Below, in pieces: positions 33,918 through 42,752 of a stretch of 64,000 nt of DNA. The stretch is from Flavobacteriales bacterium. Its GTDB lineage: Bacteria > Bacteroidota > Bacteroidia > Flavobacteriales_F > PHOS-HE28. The DNA lies in assembly GCA_016713865.1 (NCBI GenBank), contig JADJOG010000013.1:26133-90132 (forward strand). Direction: 5' to 3'. The notes beneath the pieces were generated by a model. It had not been told where the DNA came from. It saw only the letters and a list, made by a program, of their open reading frames with translations, and ran no database searches. A program made the translations under genes and the position numbers. How positions within the stretch are numbered: the stretch's first letter is position 1; each line of letters starts with the position of its first letter.

Positions 33918-35825
33918 GGACTCTCTACCGATCTTCGCTCGCGCGATATGCGCTTCTAGGCTTCGTGATTTTCGCGTTTCCCTGGAATTCCGTCGCGCAG
34001 TGCACCAATTCCACCGCCTTCGGAACTGTGGCAGCACCCACCACCCCTGCTCCTGTCACGATCAGCAGCTGCACCTTCCAGAGCGAGTACAATACCGTCA
34101 CGGGAATCGTGGCCGGGCAGACCTATTCCATCGGGAGCTCTTGCGGCGGATACATCACCGTGCGGCGCACCACCTTCAATGGCGTTGTGGTAGCGAATGG
34201 CAACGCGCCATTGACCTTCACCGCCCCGGTGGCTGGCACCTATTTCCTGCATTTCAATACAAATGCGGGCTGCGGCACAGCGAGCAACTGCTGCACCACC
34301 ACCATCACCTGCACCTCTTGCACCATAACGCCACCTGCAGACGCCTACACAGCGATCAACATCCCGTCGCTGCCGGTCACGGGACAAGCCGTGGTTTGCC
34401 ATGGCTCCAATCTGATCACGGCAGCATATGTCACCAGCCTGTGCGGCACAGCGAGTACCTTGTACCTCGGCGGATTCGAGGCCTTGTACACCGTCACGCC
34501 AACCACCACGGGCAGCTATGCAATCAACTATGGCGGCCAGACCTGGAGCTCCATCTGGGTATTCAGCGGAGCGTGCCCAGCGGCGGGCGGCATTTGTGAA
34601 GGCTCCGTAAGCAGTTCGGTTGCGAGCCAAGCGCTTGTCGTGAACATGACAGCAGGGGTGCAGTACTGGATCATGTTCGACACTTTCCCAACTCCCAATA
34701 GTCCATGCCCTGGCACCTTCAGCATCGTCAACGTGCCACCGCCCGTTGTGGCCAGCGACTGCAACCAAGCCGTGAATGTTTGCACCAACATCAATTTCCA
34801 GATCGATCCGAATGGATCGGGCAGCGTGTATGAGATTCCGCCATTGGGCTCCCTCGGCAACCCGGATTTCATTCCTGATGGCTTCCACAAGCCCTTGGGG
34901 CAGCGACAACTGGGGCTGCTTGCGCGCAGGCGAGCTCAACAGCACTTGGATGATCGTGAACGTGCTCACCGGCGGCTCATTGACCTTCACCTTCGGTGGC
35001 TTAGGCACGCAGACCGGCTTCTACGACTGGATCATGTACCCGTACAATGCATCGGCGTGCAGCCAGGTGGCAGCGAACCAACTAGCGCCTGTGCGCTGCA
35101 ATTGGAACGGTGTCTCTTTTGGTGGCACTGGCTTGGCAGCCCCCCCTCCTGCGGGCGGCGATGTGACGAATTTCGAGCCGCCCCTTACAGTAGCCGCGCA
35201 AACGCAATGGCTGATCTGCTTCAGCAACTGGAGCTCGGTAACCACGGCGGTGCCGCTGCAATTCGGAGGCACAGCGGTGGTAAGCTGCTCGCCTCTTCCA
35301 GTGGAACTGCTCGGCTTCGAGGCGGTCGCCAGTATGTACCGTGTGGATTTGGAATGGCTCACCGCTTTTGAGCAAGGCAGCTCGCATTTCGTGGTGGAAC
35401 GCTCCAATGATGCGCAGCACTGGACTGACTTGCTCTCGATCAGCGCAATTGGCGAATCGGCACATCCAACGGCGTACGACGCGCAGGACAGGAGTCCGCT
35501 CCATGGCCTGAGTTTTTATCGATTACGCATGATCGATATCGATGGCAGCTTCAAGCATTCGGCGATCAAGCAGGTGGATATGCGTCGCCCACATGCTGTA
35601 GCTCCTAACCCTGCACGTGGCGCCTTCACCGTTTTCGATGTTCCCGCTGGAGCATCCATTGATTTGATTGATGCCCTGGGCCGCTCAATTCCAATTCGTA
35701 CCACCACCGGACCACAAGAAGACGCCGTTCTTGTTGATCCCATGGGGGCCATGCCGGGGGTTTACCTGCTGCGCGTCGCCCAGCCCGGCCATACCACTAG
35801 CCTTCGTCTTGCTCTTGAGCGCTGA
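33914..35825 (+). CDS. T9SS type A sorting-domain secreted protein (one frameshift)
   Basis: About 636 residues. It begins with a signal peptide (YALLGFVIFAFPWNSVAQ) and Thr/Ser/Cys-rich beta domains (TFNGVVVANGNAPLTFTAPV ... AGTYFLHFNTNAGCGT; GSYAINYGGQTWSSIWVFSG; VQYWIMFDTFPTPNSPCPG). A further domain follows, with DNWGCLRAGELNSTWMIVNV and FYDWIMYPYN, a common T9SS-cargo module. The C-terminus holds a beta-sandwich (VELLGFEAVASMYRVDLEWL, then FVVERSNDAQHW) and a type A sorting domain (VAPNPARGAFTVFDV, MPGVYLLRVAQPG). The frame breaks near 34898-34901, where an extra G in GGGG separates DGFHKPLG from SDNWGCLRAG. Probably a cell-surface protein of unknown target. Confidence 0.85.
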
Positions 35826-35828
35826 TGC

Positions 35829-36280
35829 TCACTCTCGCAAGCGACTGTCGATGATGATGGTGACAGGACCATCATTCACCAGCCCAACTTCCATCATGGC
35901 GCCGAACACGCCGCACTGGATTGCCCGACCGAGCAGTTCGCCAAGACGCTGCTTCGCACGCTCATACAGTGGCACGGCCTCCTCCGGTCGCGCTGCACGG
36001 ATGTAGCTCGGGCGATTGCCCTTGGCCGTGCTCGCATGCAAGGTGAATTGGCTCACAACGAGCAGGTCGCCTTGCGCTTGGGCGATATCGAGGTTCATCA
36101 CGCCTTCAGCATCCGGGAAGAGCCGCATCCGGATGATTTTCCGCAAAGCCATTCGAGGTCGTCCTCCACGTCGCCATTCTCGATGCCGAGCAGCACGAGC
36201 AAGCCCGTTCCTATGCGAGCATGCTCCGCGCCGCCGATGCGCACGCTGGCCTCGCTCACGCGGTGGATCACCGCACGCAT
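35829..36280 (-). CDS. dtd: D-aminoacyl-tRNA deacylase (one frameshift)
   Basis: A 150-residue DTD that removes D-amino acids (and glycine from tRNA-Ala) from mischarged tRNA. The N-terminal part (MRAVIHRVSEASVRIGG, then GTGLLVLLGIENGD and DDLEWLCGK) and the C-terminal part (IIRMRLFPDAEGVMNLDI, DLLVVSQFTLHASTAKGNRP, GLVNDGPVTIIIDSR) lie in different frames and join if one A is added to AAAA at 36137-36140. The SQFTLxA motif and the cross-subunit Gly-Pro motif (NDGPVT) are intact. It lies one base from the acid phosphatase stop in the rsgA unit. Confidence 0.9.
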
Positions 36281-36281
36281 C

Positions 36282-37106
36282 TCAATACCCGTTGATCTCG
36301 AACCACGCTTTCATGCGCGCATGCTTCTCAGCGTCGGTGCCCTTGCCGTGTATGGCGTCGCGCCACGTACCGTACATCGGATTGGGCAGCAGGACGAAGT
36401 ACCGCGCAAGGCTGTCAGCTAGGGCATCAACCACCTTCTTTCCGTTGTTGGCGCTGCGATCCTTGAAGCGTTCATCAAAATCGCGCAGCTGATCGCCAAC
36501 GAGCAGCAACACCTGATGCGTGGCACGAACGCGCGCGCGCCGATCAGTCTTGTCGCTGTTGCCATCCATCATGAGCAAGTGCATCTCATCGGCATCAGGG
36601 AAGCCGAGGTCCTGCAGGTTATTCAATGTGCTGGCCTTTTCGCGGATGTCGCGGTTGGTGATGTAGAAGACCTCGCATTTCGCCTGCTGTGCCGCGAACC
36701 GCAGGAACTCGACGGCCCCGGGGCTGGCCTTCGCTTCGGCCTTGTCGGTCCATTCGCGCCATGTGCTCTGATTGAAGGTGCGGCCTTGCTTGATCGCCTC
36801 CACCTGATAAGGACTGTTGTCGAGCACTGTCTCATCGATATCGACGATCACGGCGAACGGACCCGCACCGCCTGCTTGGGCGAGATTGCTCTCCAACTTG
36901 AGATAGGCGTGCTGGTACGCTTGTCGGTACATCCAATACGCCTCGGCTGATGCATTCTGCCACAACACCGCGTCGGCCCCTTGCTGGGCGAGCAGCGCCT
37001 CGTGACCGGGCGCTTGGGCACTGGGCTTGCTGCTCGAGCAGGCCATCAGGAACGCGACGGCCAGCGCAAGCGTGGCCAACCGGTTCAGTTGAAGTGGTGT
37101 CTTCAT
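36282..37106 (-). CDS. Class B/C acid phosphatase, lipoprotein e(P4) family 5'-nucleotidase
   Basis: A 274-residue outer-membrane or periplasmic lipoprotein of the HAD superfamily. The signal ends LMACSSS (lipobox Cys near residue 22). Motif I is FAVIVDIDETVLDNSPYQ (DxDxT-type nucleophile), motif II EVFYITNRD, and the motif III/IV region is LLLVGDQLRDFDERF. These match e(P4) (hel/NadN-associated) phosphatases, which dephosphorylate nucleoside monophosphates and nicotinamide mononucleotide to scavenge nutrients. It sits between rsgA (12 bases upstream) and dtd on the same strand. Confidence 0.92.
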   Translation of the reverse strand: MKTPLQLNRLATLALAVAFLMACSSSKPSAQAPGHEALLAQQGADAVLWQNASAEAYWMYRQAYQHAYLKLESNLAQAGGAGPFAVIVDIDETVLDNSPYQVEAIKQGRTFNQSTWREWTDKAEAKASPGAVEFLRFAAQQAKCEVFYITNRDIREKASTLNNLQDLGFPDADEMHLLMMDGNSDKTDRRARVRATHQVLLLVGDQLRDFDERFKDRSANNGKKVVDALADSLARYFVLLPNPMYGTWRDAIHGKGTDAEKHARMKAWFEINGY

Positions 37107-37118
37107 GAAGGTTCGCTT

Positions 37119-38066
37119 TCAGTCAACTCGGTATGGGCTTTCCTCATCGATGCCAGCGAGCATGTCAAGGTAGCTGCGGTAACGGCTCGCCGCCACTTCG
37201 CCGTTCTCCAAGCCTTCGCGCACGGCGCATCCCGGTTCGTCCTTGTGCAGGCAATCGTTGAACCGGCAGGCGCCCTTCAGCTTGAACATCTCGGGGAACT
37301 GGTCGCCGATATGCTGCTCCTCCAGATCAACCAGCCCGAAGCCCTTGATGCCGGGAGTATCGATGATGAAGGTCGGCTTGTCGGAATTCAGTTCGTACAT
37401 CTCCGCATTCGTGGTGGTGTGAACGCCCTTGCCGCTTGCCTCGCTCACTTCCAAGGTGAAGAGGTCGAGCGTTGGGTCAATCGCATTGATCAGCGTGCTC
37501 TTCCCCACACCGCTGTGGCCTGCGACCAAGGTCACCTTGCCCGCCAGCAGATCCTTCACTTCGCTAATGCCCTTGCCCTGAAGGGCCGAGGTCATGAGCA
37601 CCTGGTAACCTGCTTGCTGGTACGTATCCACCAGATCAAACAACCCTTCCTGCTCGTCCTCATCGAGGTCGTCGATCTTGTTCACCACGACCACCGCCGG
37701 CACTTGATAGGTTTCGGCTGTTACCAGGAAACGATCGATGAAGCCAAAGCTGGTGCGCGGCCTCGCGATCGTAACCATGATCAGCGCCTGATCGAGATTG
37801 GCCGCGATCACGTGCTTGTGGTGACTCAGGTTCACGCTGCGGCGCACGAGGTAATTGCGGCGATCGTGCAGATCGGTTATCGATCCCGGATGTTCGGCAT
37901 CGCGCTGAGGCTCGAAGGTGACGCGATCGCCAACAGCCACGGGGTTCGTGCTCTTCCAGCCCTTGATGCGCAGCTGCCCGCGCGCCACGCACTCGTGTGT
38001 GCGGCCATCATCGCCGCGCACCACGTAGCGACTCCCAGTGCTGCGCATCACTACTCCTTCCGGCAT
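37119..38066 (-). CDS. rsgA: Ribosome small subunit-dependent GTPase A
   Basis: A 315-residue circularly permuted GTPase assisting late 30S assembly. It has an N-terminal OB domain (GSRYVVRGDDGRTHECVARG), then the permuted G motifs: VVVVNKIDDLD (G4), TSALQGKG (G5), LVAGHSGVGKSTLINAI (G1 P-loop) and IDTPGIKGFGL (G3), with the Cys/His zinc knuckle CRFNDCLHKDEPGCAV near the C-terminus. Start at the ATG giving MPEGVVMRSTGSRYVV, five bases downstream of a CATCTTTG box. Divergent from gldA. Confidence 0.95.
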   Translation of the reverse strand: MPEGVVMRSTGSRYVVRGDDGRTHECVARGQLRIKGWKSTNPVAVGDRVTFEPQRDAEHPGSITDLHDRRNYLVRRSVNLSHHKHVIAANLDQALIMVTIARPRTSFGFIDRFLVTAETYQVPAVVVVNKIDDLDEDEQEGLFDLVDTYQQAGYQVLMTSALQGKGISEVKDLLAGKVTLVAGHSGVGKSTLINAIDPTLDLFTLEVSEASGKGVHTTTNAEMYELNSDKPTFIIDTPGIKGFGLVDLEEQHIGDQFPEMFKLKGACRFNDCLHKDEPGCAVREGLENGEVAASRYRSYLDMLAGIDEESPYRVD

Positions 38067-38070
38067 CGCG

Positions 38071-38078
38071 CAAAGATG
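38071..38078 (-). promoter_or_regulatory. Putative -7 promoter element (CATCTTTG, minus strand)
   Basis: On the minus strand this reads CATCTTTG, four bases upstream of the rsgA ATG. It differs from TAnnTTTG by one base. If used, the transcript would be essentially leaderless. Confidence 0.33.
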
Positions 38079-38188
38079 GCGAGCACCGGGCGCTGGGATC
38101 AGCATGAGCAACGCATGAAGGCGATTGTTTACAGCCAATGCGCGTGGTGCAACAACCTCCGGAGATCTGGCTTGCCCGATAGCCCCTT

Positions 38189-38196
38189 TACATTCG
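38189..38196 (+). promoter_or_regulatory. Putative -7 promoter element (TACATTCG)
   Basis: TACATTCG ends four bases before the gldA ATG at 38201. A start site about seven bases past the box would fall on the start codon, suggesting a leaderless mRNA. Confidence 0.4.
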
Positions 38197-38200
38197 CCGC

Positions 38201-39109
38201 ATGTCCATCGCGGTGTACTCCATTGCCAAGACCTACGGCACGCAACGGGCCCTCGACGGCCTCACATTCCAGGTTGGGCGCGGGGAAGTAGTAGGTCTTC
38301 TTGGGCCGAATGGGGCCGGCAAGAGCACTTTGATGAAGATCCTTACCTGCTACCTGCCTCCAACCGAGGGAAAAGCAGCGGTGTGCGGTTTCGATGTGGG
38401 CGCTAAGAGCATGGAGGTCCGTAGGCGCGTGGGCTACCTGCCCGAGCACAACCCGCTTTACCTCGACCTTTATGTGCGTGAGCATCTCGACTTCGCCGCT
38501 GGCGTCCACGGGCTGCGCGATCGCGCCAAGCGGGTGAGCGCCATGATCGAACGCGTGGGGCTTGGTCCTGAGCAGCACAAACGGGTTGGGCAACTGAGCA
38601 AAGGCTATCGCCAACGGGTGGGCCTGGCGCAAGCCCTGATCCACGACCCCGAAGTGCTTATCCTCGATGAGCCCACCAGCGGCTTGGACCCTAACCAGAT
38701 CGTCGATATACGCGCGCTCATCAAAGCCCTGGGCCGCGAGAAGACGGTGATGATGAGCACGCATATCATGCAAGAGGTGGAGGCCATTTGCGACCGCGTG
38801 ATCATCATTGACAAAGGCCGACTCGTGGCAGACGACAAGGCCAGCAACCTGCGCAGCCGCCGCAAGGAGCAAGAAGCGCTGGAAGTGGAATTCGATGCCA
38901 CCACCACTGTCAACCAGTTGCTCAGCATCGCAGGCATCACGCACGCGAAGCATCAGCAGGGCAGCACTTGGCTGCTGGCGCACGATGCGGGCAGCGATCC
39001 TCGACCAGCGGTATTCGAGTTCGCTGTGCAACACGGCCTCAAGGTGCTGGGCTTGCGCAAGAGCGAGCGAGGGCTCGAAGAGGTTTTCAAGGAGCTCACG
39101 GGGAAATAA
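38201..39109 (+). CDS. gldA: Gliding motility ABC transporter ATPase GldA
   Basis: A 302-residue ABC ATPase matching GldA, the ATP-binding subunit of the GldAFG transporter linked to gliding in Bacteroidota. All ATPase motifs are present: Walker A LLGPNGAGKSTLMKIL, Q-loop VGYLPEHNPLY, signature QLSKGYRQRVGLAQAL, Walker B EVLILDEPTSGLDPNQ and H-loop VMMSTHIMQEVE. The C-terminal ~80 residues are the regulatory tail of this family. GldF and GldG are not adjacent here. Other ABC-2-type ATPases share this architecture, so the name rests on overall similarity. Confidence 0.85.
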   Translation: MSIAVYSIAKTYGTQRALDGLTFQVGRGEVVGLLGPNGAGKSTLMKILTCYLPPTEGKAAVCGFDVGAKSMEVRRRVGYLPEHNPLYLDLYVREHLDFAAGVHGLRDRAKRVSAMIERVGLGPEQHKRVGQLSKGYRQRVGLAQALIHDPEVLILDEPTSGLDPNQIVDIRALIKALGREKTVMMSTHIMQEVEAICDRVIIIDKGRLVADDKASNLRSRRKEQEALEVEFDATTTVNQLLSIAGITHAKHQQGSTWLLAHDAGSDPRPAVFEFAVQHGLKVLGLRKSERGLEEVFKELTGK

Positions 39110-39197
39110 CCCGTTGATCGATTCAGGTCCAAACTGTTCCTTTGCGCGCCTTCACAGGCAATAGCCCATCAAGAAGGCAGTCATTCAACGAACCAAC

Positions 39198-40457
39198 ATG
39201 CCTTACCTCTTCACTTCCGAATCCGTCAGCGAAGGCCACCCCGATAAAGTCGCCGATCAGATCAGCGATGCCCTCATCGATCACTTCCTCGCCTTCGACC
39301 CCAGCAGCAAAGTGGCCTGCGAAACGCTGGTGACCACCGGCCAGGTGGTGCTCGCTGGCGAGGTGAAGAGCAAGGCATACCTCGACGTGCAGCAGATCGC
39401 GCGCGAAGTGATCGAGCGCATCGGCTACACCAAGAGCGAATACATGTTCGAGGCGCACAGCTGCGGCGTGCTCAGCGCGATCCACGAGCAAAGCCCCGAT
39501 ATCAATATGGGCGTGGAACGCAAGAAGCCCGAAGAGCAGGGCGCCGGCGACCAGGGCATGATGTTCGGCTATGCCTGCCGCGACACCGATAACTACATGC
39601 CCTTGCCGTTAGAGCTCAGCCACCTGCTGCTGCGCGAACTGGCCGTGATCCGTCGGGAGAAGAACTCGAAGATGCCCTACCTGCGCCCCGACGCGAAGAG
39701 TCAGGTGACCATCGAGTACTACGATGACCACACGCCCAAGCGCATCGACGCAATCGTCGTAAGCACCCAGCACGACGACTTCGATAAGGAGGCCAAGATG
39801 CTCGCGAAGATCAAAGCCGATGTGATCAACATCCTGATCCCGCGCGTGATGAAGAAGCTGCCCAAGCGCGTGCAGAAGCTCTTCGGCAAGGACATCGCCT
39901 ACCACATCAACCCCACCGGCAAATTCGTGATCGGCGGTCCGCACGGCGATACCGGCCTCACGGGTCGCAAGATCATCGTGGACACCTACGGCGGCAAAGG
40001 CGCGCACGGCGGCGGTGCCTTCAGCGGCAAGGATCCCAGCAAGGTGGACCGTAGCGCGGCTTACGCGGCGCGTCACGTGGCCAAGCACTTGGTGGCTGCT
40101 GGCGTATGCGACGAAGTGCTGGTGCAAGTGGCTTACGCCATCGGCGTGGCCGAGCCCGTCGGCTTCTATGTGAACACCTACGGAACAGCCAAGGTGAAGA
40201 TGAACGATGGCCAGATCGCCCGCGCCATCGAGAAGCTGCCAGAGTTCGACATGCGTCCATACTTCATCGAGAAGCGTTTCGCCCTGCGCACGCCCATCTA
40301 CAGCGAAACCGCTAGCTACGGCCACATGGGCCGCGAGTGCCGCACTGTTACCAAGACCTTCAGCAATGCCGGGCAAAGCGCCAAAACCACCGTGAAGCTC
40401 TTCCCGTGGGAGGAACTGAACGCGGTTGCAGCTGTGAAGAAGGCCTTCAAGCTCTAA
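39198..40457 (+). CDS. metK: S-adenosylmethionine synthetase
   Basis: A 419-residue methionine adenosyltransferase making SAM from ATP and methionine. Motifs: FTSESVSEGHPDKVADQISD (ATP/Mg site), ACETLVTTGQVVLAGEV, GAGDQGMMFGYACRDT (ATP-binding hexapeptide region), GKFVIGGPHGDTGLTGRKII and GGAFSGKDPSKVDRSAAYAA (P-loop-like). Length and motifs are typical. I examined the ~90-base leader for a SAM riboswitch and found none. A good terminator follows. Confidence 0.96.
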   Translation: MPYLFTSESVSEGHPDKVADQISDALIDHFLAFDPSSKVACETLVTTGQVVLAGEVKSKAYLDVQQIAREVIERIGYTKSEYMFEAHSCGVLSAIHEQSPDINMGVERKKPEEQGAGDQGMMFGYACRDTDNYMPLPLELSHLLLRELAVIRREKNSKMPYLRPDAKSQVTIEYYDDHTPKRIDAIVVSTQHDDFDKEAKMLAKIKADVINILIPRVMKKLPKRVQKLFGKDIAYHINPTGKFVIGGPHGDTGLTGRKIIVDTYGGKGAHGGGAFSGKDPSKVDRSAAYAARHVAKHLVAAGVCDEVLVQVAYAIGVAEPVGFYVNTYGTAKVKMNDGQIARAIEKLPEFDMRPYFIEKRFALRTPIYSETASYGHMGRECRTVTKTFSNAGQSAKTTVKLFPWEELNAVAAVKKAFKL

Positions 40458-40478
40458 AGGCTTCTGAGCCACCATTTT

Positions 40479-40510
40479 AGAGGCGAGTCGCATGTCGGCT
40501 CGCCTCTTTC
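40479..40510 (+). terminator. Rho-independent terminator after metK
   Basis: Perfect 9-bp stem AGAGGCGAG (40479-40487) / CTCGCCTCT (40499-40507) with an 11-base loop, followed by a short T-rich stretch (TTTC). It precedes the rplU promoter. Confidence 0.82.
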
Positions 40511-40541
40511 ATTGCTGGATTTGGAAAAGCGCCTACATTCG
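40511..40541 (+). promoter_or_regulatory. Promoter of rplU-rpmA
   Basis: The best-supported promoter in the window: -33-like ATTG (40511-40514), a 19-base spacer, then TACATTCG (40534-40541). This follows the Bacteroidota TTG-N19-TAnnTTTG layout and lies 23 bases before the rplU ATG. Confidence 0.6.
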
Positions 40542-40564
40542 CGCCCCATTCTCTGGAACAGACC

Positions 40565-41053
40565 ATGTACGCCATCGTTGACATCGCCGGCCAGCAATAC
40601 AAAGTGGAGCAGGCCAAGAAGCTTAAAGTGCACCGCCTCGAAGCTGAGGAAGGCAAGCACGTTGAACTGGACAAAGTGCTGCTCGTGAGCGACGGCAAAA
40701 CCGTAAGCGTTGGTACCCCTACCGTGGAGGGTGTCCGTATCGCGGCCAAAGTGCTGAACCATGGCAAAGGCGATAAGGTTCTGGTCTTCAAGAAGAAGCG
40801 CCGCAAGGGCTACCAGAAGATGAATGGCCACCGCCAATACCTCACCGAATTGTGGATCGAGGCCATCTTGGGCAAGGGCGAGAAATTCGATGCCAGCAAG
40901 AGCAGCGCTCCGAAGCCGAAGCCTGTTGAAGCCGCAGCCCCCAAGAAGGTGAAGAAGGCCGAACCGAAGCAGGAAACTGCCGAGGCTAAGCCCGCCAAGA
41001 AGGCCGCTCCCAAGAAAGCCGCTGCGAAGAAGGCAGCCCCTAAGAAGAAGTAA
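40565..41053 (+). CDS. rplU: 50S ribosomal protein L21 with C-terminal extension
   Basis: A 162-residue L21. The conserved core (MYAIVDIAGQQYKVEQAKK ... VLVFKKKRRKGYQKMNGHRQ) ends near residue 103 and carries the L21 signature. The remaining ~60 residues are a low-complexity Lys/Ala/Pro tail (for example AKKAAPKKAAAKKAAPKKK). Long basic tails on L21 occur in other Bacteroidota, so this is unlikely to be an error. First gene of the rplU-rpmA pair, 41 bases before rpmA. Confidence 0.96.
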   Translation: MYAIVDIAGQQYKVEQAKKLKVHRLEAEEGKHVELDKVLLVSDGKTVSVGTPTVEGVRIAAKVLNHGKGDKVLVFKKKRRKGYQKMNGHRQYLTELWIEAILGKGEKFDASKSSAPKPKPVEAAAPKKVKKAEPKQETAEAKPAKKAAPKKAAAKKAAPKKK

Positions 41054-41094
41054 TACCCCAGCTCCCACCGGAGTAATCAAAAGCCACAGCAGCC

Positions 41095-41361
41095 ATGGCA
41101 CACAAGAAAGGTGAAGGCAGTACCCAGAACGGTCGCGAATCGCACTCGAAGCGACTCGGCGTGAAGATCTTCGGCGGCAGCAAAGCCATCGCCGGCAACA
41201 TCATCGTGCGCCAGCGCGGCACCAAGCACCACCCTGGCAAGAACGTGGGCATCGGCGTGGACCACACGCTCTTCGCCCTCACTGACGGCATCGTGACCTT
41301 CAAGCGCACCCGTGGCGATCGCAGCGTGGTTAGCGTGCTTCCCGAGCCGAAGGCCGACTAA
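41095..41361 (+). CDS. rpmA: 50S ribosomal protein L27
   Basis: An 88-residue L27 starting MAHKKGEGSTQNGRESHSKR, with no cleavable N-terminal extension, and containing GVKIFGGSKAIAGNIIVRQR and GTKHHPGKNVGIGVDHTLFA. Length and sequence are typical. Directly follows rplU; a long hairpin lies after its stop. Confidence 0.97.
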   Translation: MAHKKGEGSTQNGRESHSKRLGVKIFGGSKAIAGNIIVRQRGTKHHPGKNVGIGVDHTLFALTDGIVTFKRTRGDRSVVSVLPEPKAD

Positions 41362-41383
41362 CGCATTCCCCAACCCCAGACGC

Positions 41384-41423
41384 AAGCCCTTCCCTCCCGG
41401 TATTCGCCGGGAAGGAGGGGCTT
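41384..41423 (+). terminator. Long hairpin after rpmA, terminator or processing site
   Basis: 17-base arms 41384-41400 and 41407-41423 pair with one G-U and one mismatch around a 6-base loop (TATTCG). No U-tract follows, so classic intrinsic termination is uncertain; it may be a processing or stability hairpin. Confidence 0.6.
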
Positions 41424-41477
41424 CGACTTGTGGACCGGGCTAGTACCGACCGATACCTTTGAACCGAATAGTGAACC

Positions 41478-42752
41478 ATGCTCGAACTGAATTACCTGCG
41501 AGAGAATCGTGAAGAGGCGGAACGTCGTTTGGCCTTGCGGAACATCGATGCACAAGCTGCCTTGGACAAGGTGCGCGAACTCGATGATGCACGGCGCTCG
41601 ACCCAGACAGAACTCGATGGCCGCCAAGCGGAGCTGAACAGCATCAGCCGAAGCGTAGGGGAATTGATGAAGGCCGGGAAGAAGGATGAAGCTGAGGCGG
41701 CGAAGACCCGTAGCACCGAGCTGAAAAGCGGCATTCAAGCACTGAAAGACAAGCTGGAGGCGAGCGAAGCAGCGCTCCGCGACCACCTGATCACCCTGCC
41801 CAACGCGCCCAACCTGAAGGTGCCCGCAGGCAAGACTCCCGAAGAGAACCTCGTGGTGGTGCAGGAGGGCAGCATACCTGACCTCGGTCCCAACGCCAAG
41901 CCGCATTGGGAATTGGGCGAAGAGTACGGCTTCCTGCACATGGACCTGGGCGTGAAACTCACTGGCGCGGGATTCCCCGTGTACAGTGGCCAAGGCGCAC
42001 GCCTTCAAAGGGCCCTTATCGCCTTCTTCCTGGATAAAGCCACTGAAGCCGGTTACCGCGAGATCATACCGCCGCACATGGTGAACGCCGACAGCGCCTT
42101 CGCCACGGGGCAGCTGCCGGACAAGGAAGGTCAGATGTACCACGCGACCGTTGATGACCTCTACCTCATACCCACCGCCGAAGTGCCCATCACCAACCTC
42201 TATCGCGACGAAATAATTGACCCCGAGCGACTGCCGATCAAGAACGTGGGCTACACGCCATGCTTCCGCCGCGAGGCTGGCAGCTACGGAGCGCATGTCC
42301 GCGGCCTCAACCGCGTGCATCAGTTCGACAAGGTGGAGATCGTGCGTGTGGAGAAACCCGAGAACAGCTATGCCGCGCTGGAAGAGATGGTGGAGCATGT
42401 GAAGGGCCTGCTGCGTGCCTTGGAGCTACCCTTCCGTCAGCTCCTGCTCTGCGGCGGCGACATGGGTTTCGCCAGCGCCATGACCTATGACATGGAAGTG
42501 TTCAGCGCCGCGCAGCAGCGTTGGCTCGAAGTGAGCAGCATCAGCAACTTCGAGACCTTCCAGAGCAACCGCTTGAAGCTGCGGTACCGCGACGAGAACA
42601 AGAAGACGCGCTTGGCGCACACGCTCAACGGCAGCGCGCTGGCCTTGGCACGAATCGTAGCGGCCCTGCTCGAGAATAATCAAGGCCCCGAAGGCATCCG
42701 GATCCCGAAAGCCCTGCAGCCCTACACCGGCTTCGCGCTCATCACCAAATGA
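41478..42752 (+). CDS. serS: Seryl-tRNA synthetase
   Basis: A 424-residue class II aminoacyl-tRNA synthetase. It has the N-terminal coiled-coil tRNA-binding arm (MLELNYLRENREEAERRLAL ... KAGKKDEAEAAKTRSTELK), motif 1 region (LQRALIAFFLDKATEAGYRE, then PHMVNADSAFATGQLPD), motif 2 YTPCFRREAGSYG and motif 3 HTLNGSALALARIVAALLEN. Normal length. Its stop overlaps the next ATG (ATGA), starting a run of coupled genes. Confidence 0.97.
   Translation: MLELNYLRENREEAERRLALRNIDAQAALDKVRELDDARRSTQTELDGRQAELNSISRSVGELMKAGKKDEAEAAKTRSTELKSGIQALKDKLEASEAALRDHLITLPNAPNLKVPAGKTPEENLVVVQEGSIPDLGPNAKPHWELGEEYGFLHMDLGVKLTGAGFPVYSGQGARLQRALIAFFLDKATEAGYREIIPPHMVNADSAFATGQLPDKEGQMYHATVDDLYLIPTAEVPITNLYRDEIIDPERLPIKNVGYTPCFRREAGSYGAHVRGLNRVHQFDKVEIVRVEKPENSYAALEEMVEHVKGLLRALELPFRQLLLCGGDMGFASAMTYDMEVFSAAQQRWLEVSSISNFETFQSNRLKLRYRDENKKTRLAHTLNGSALALARIVAALLENNQGPEGIRIPKALQPYTGFALITK

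Noticed and set aside
39110..39197. SAM riboswitch in the metK leader
   Set aside because: The ~90-base leader shows no SAM-I, SAM-II or SAM/SAH core pairing that I can identify.
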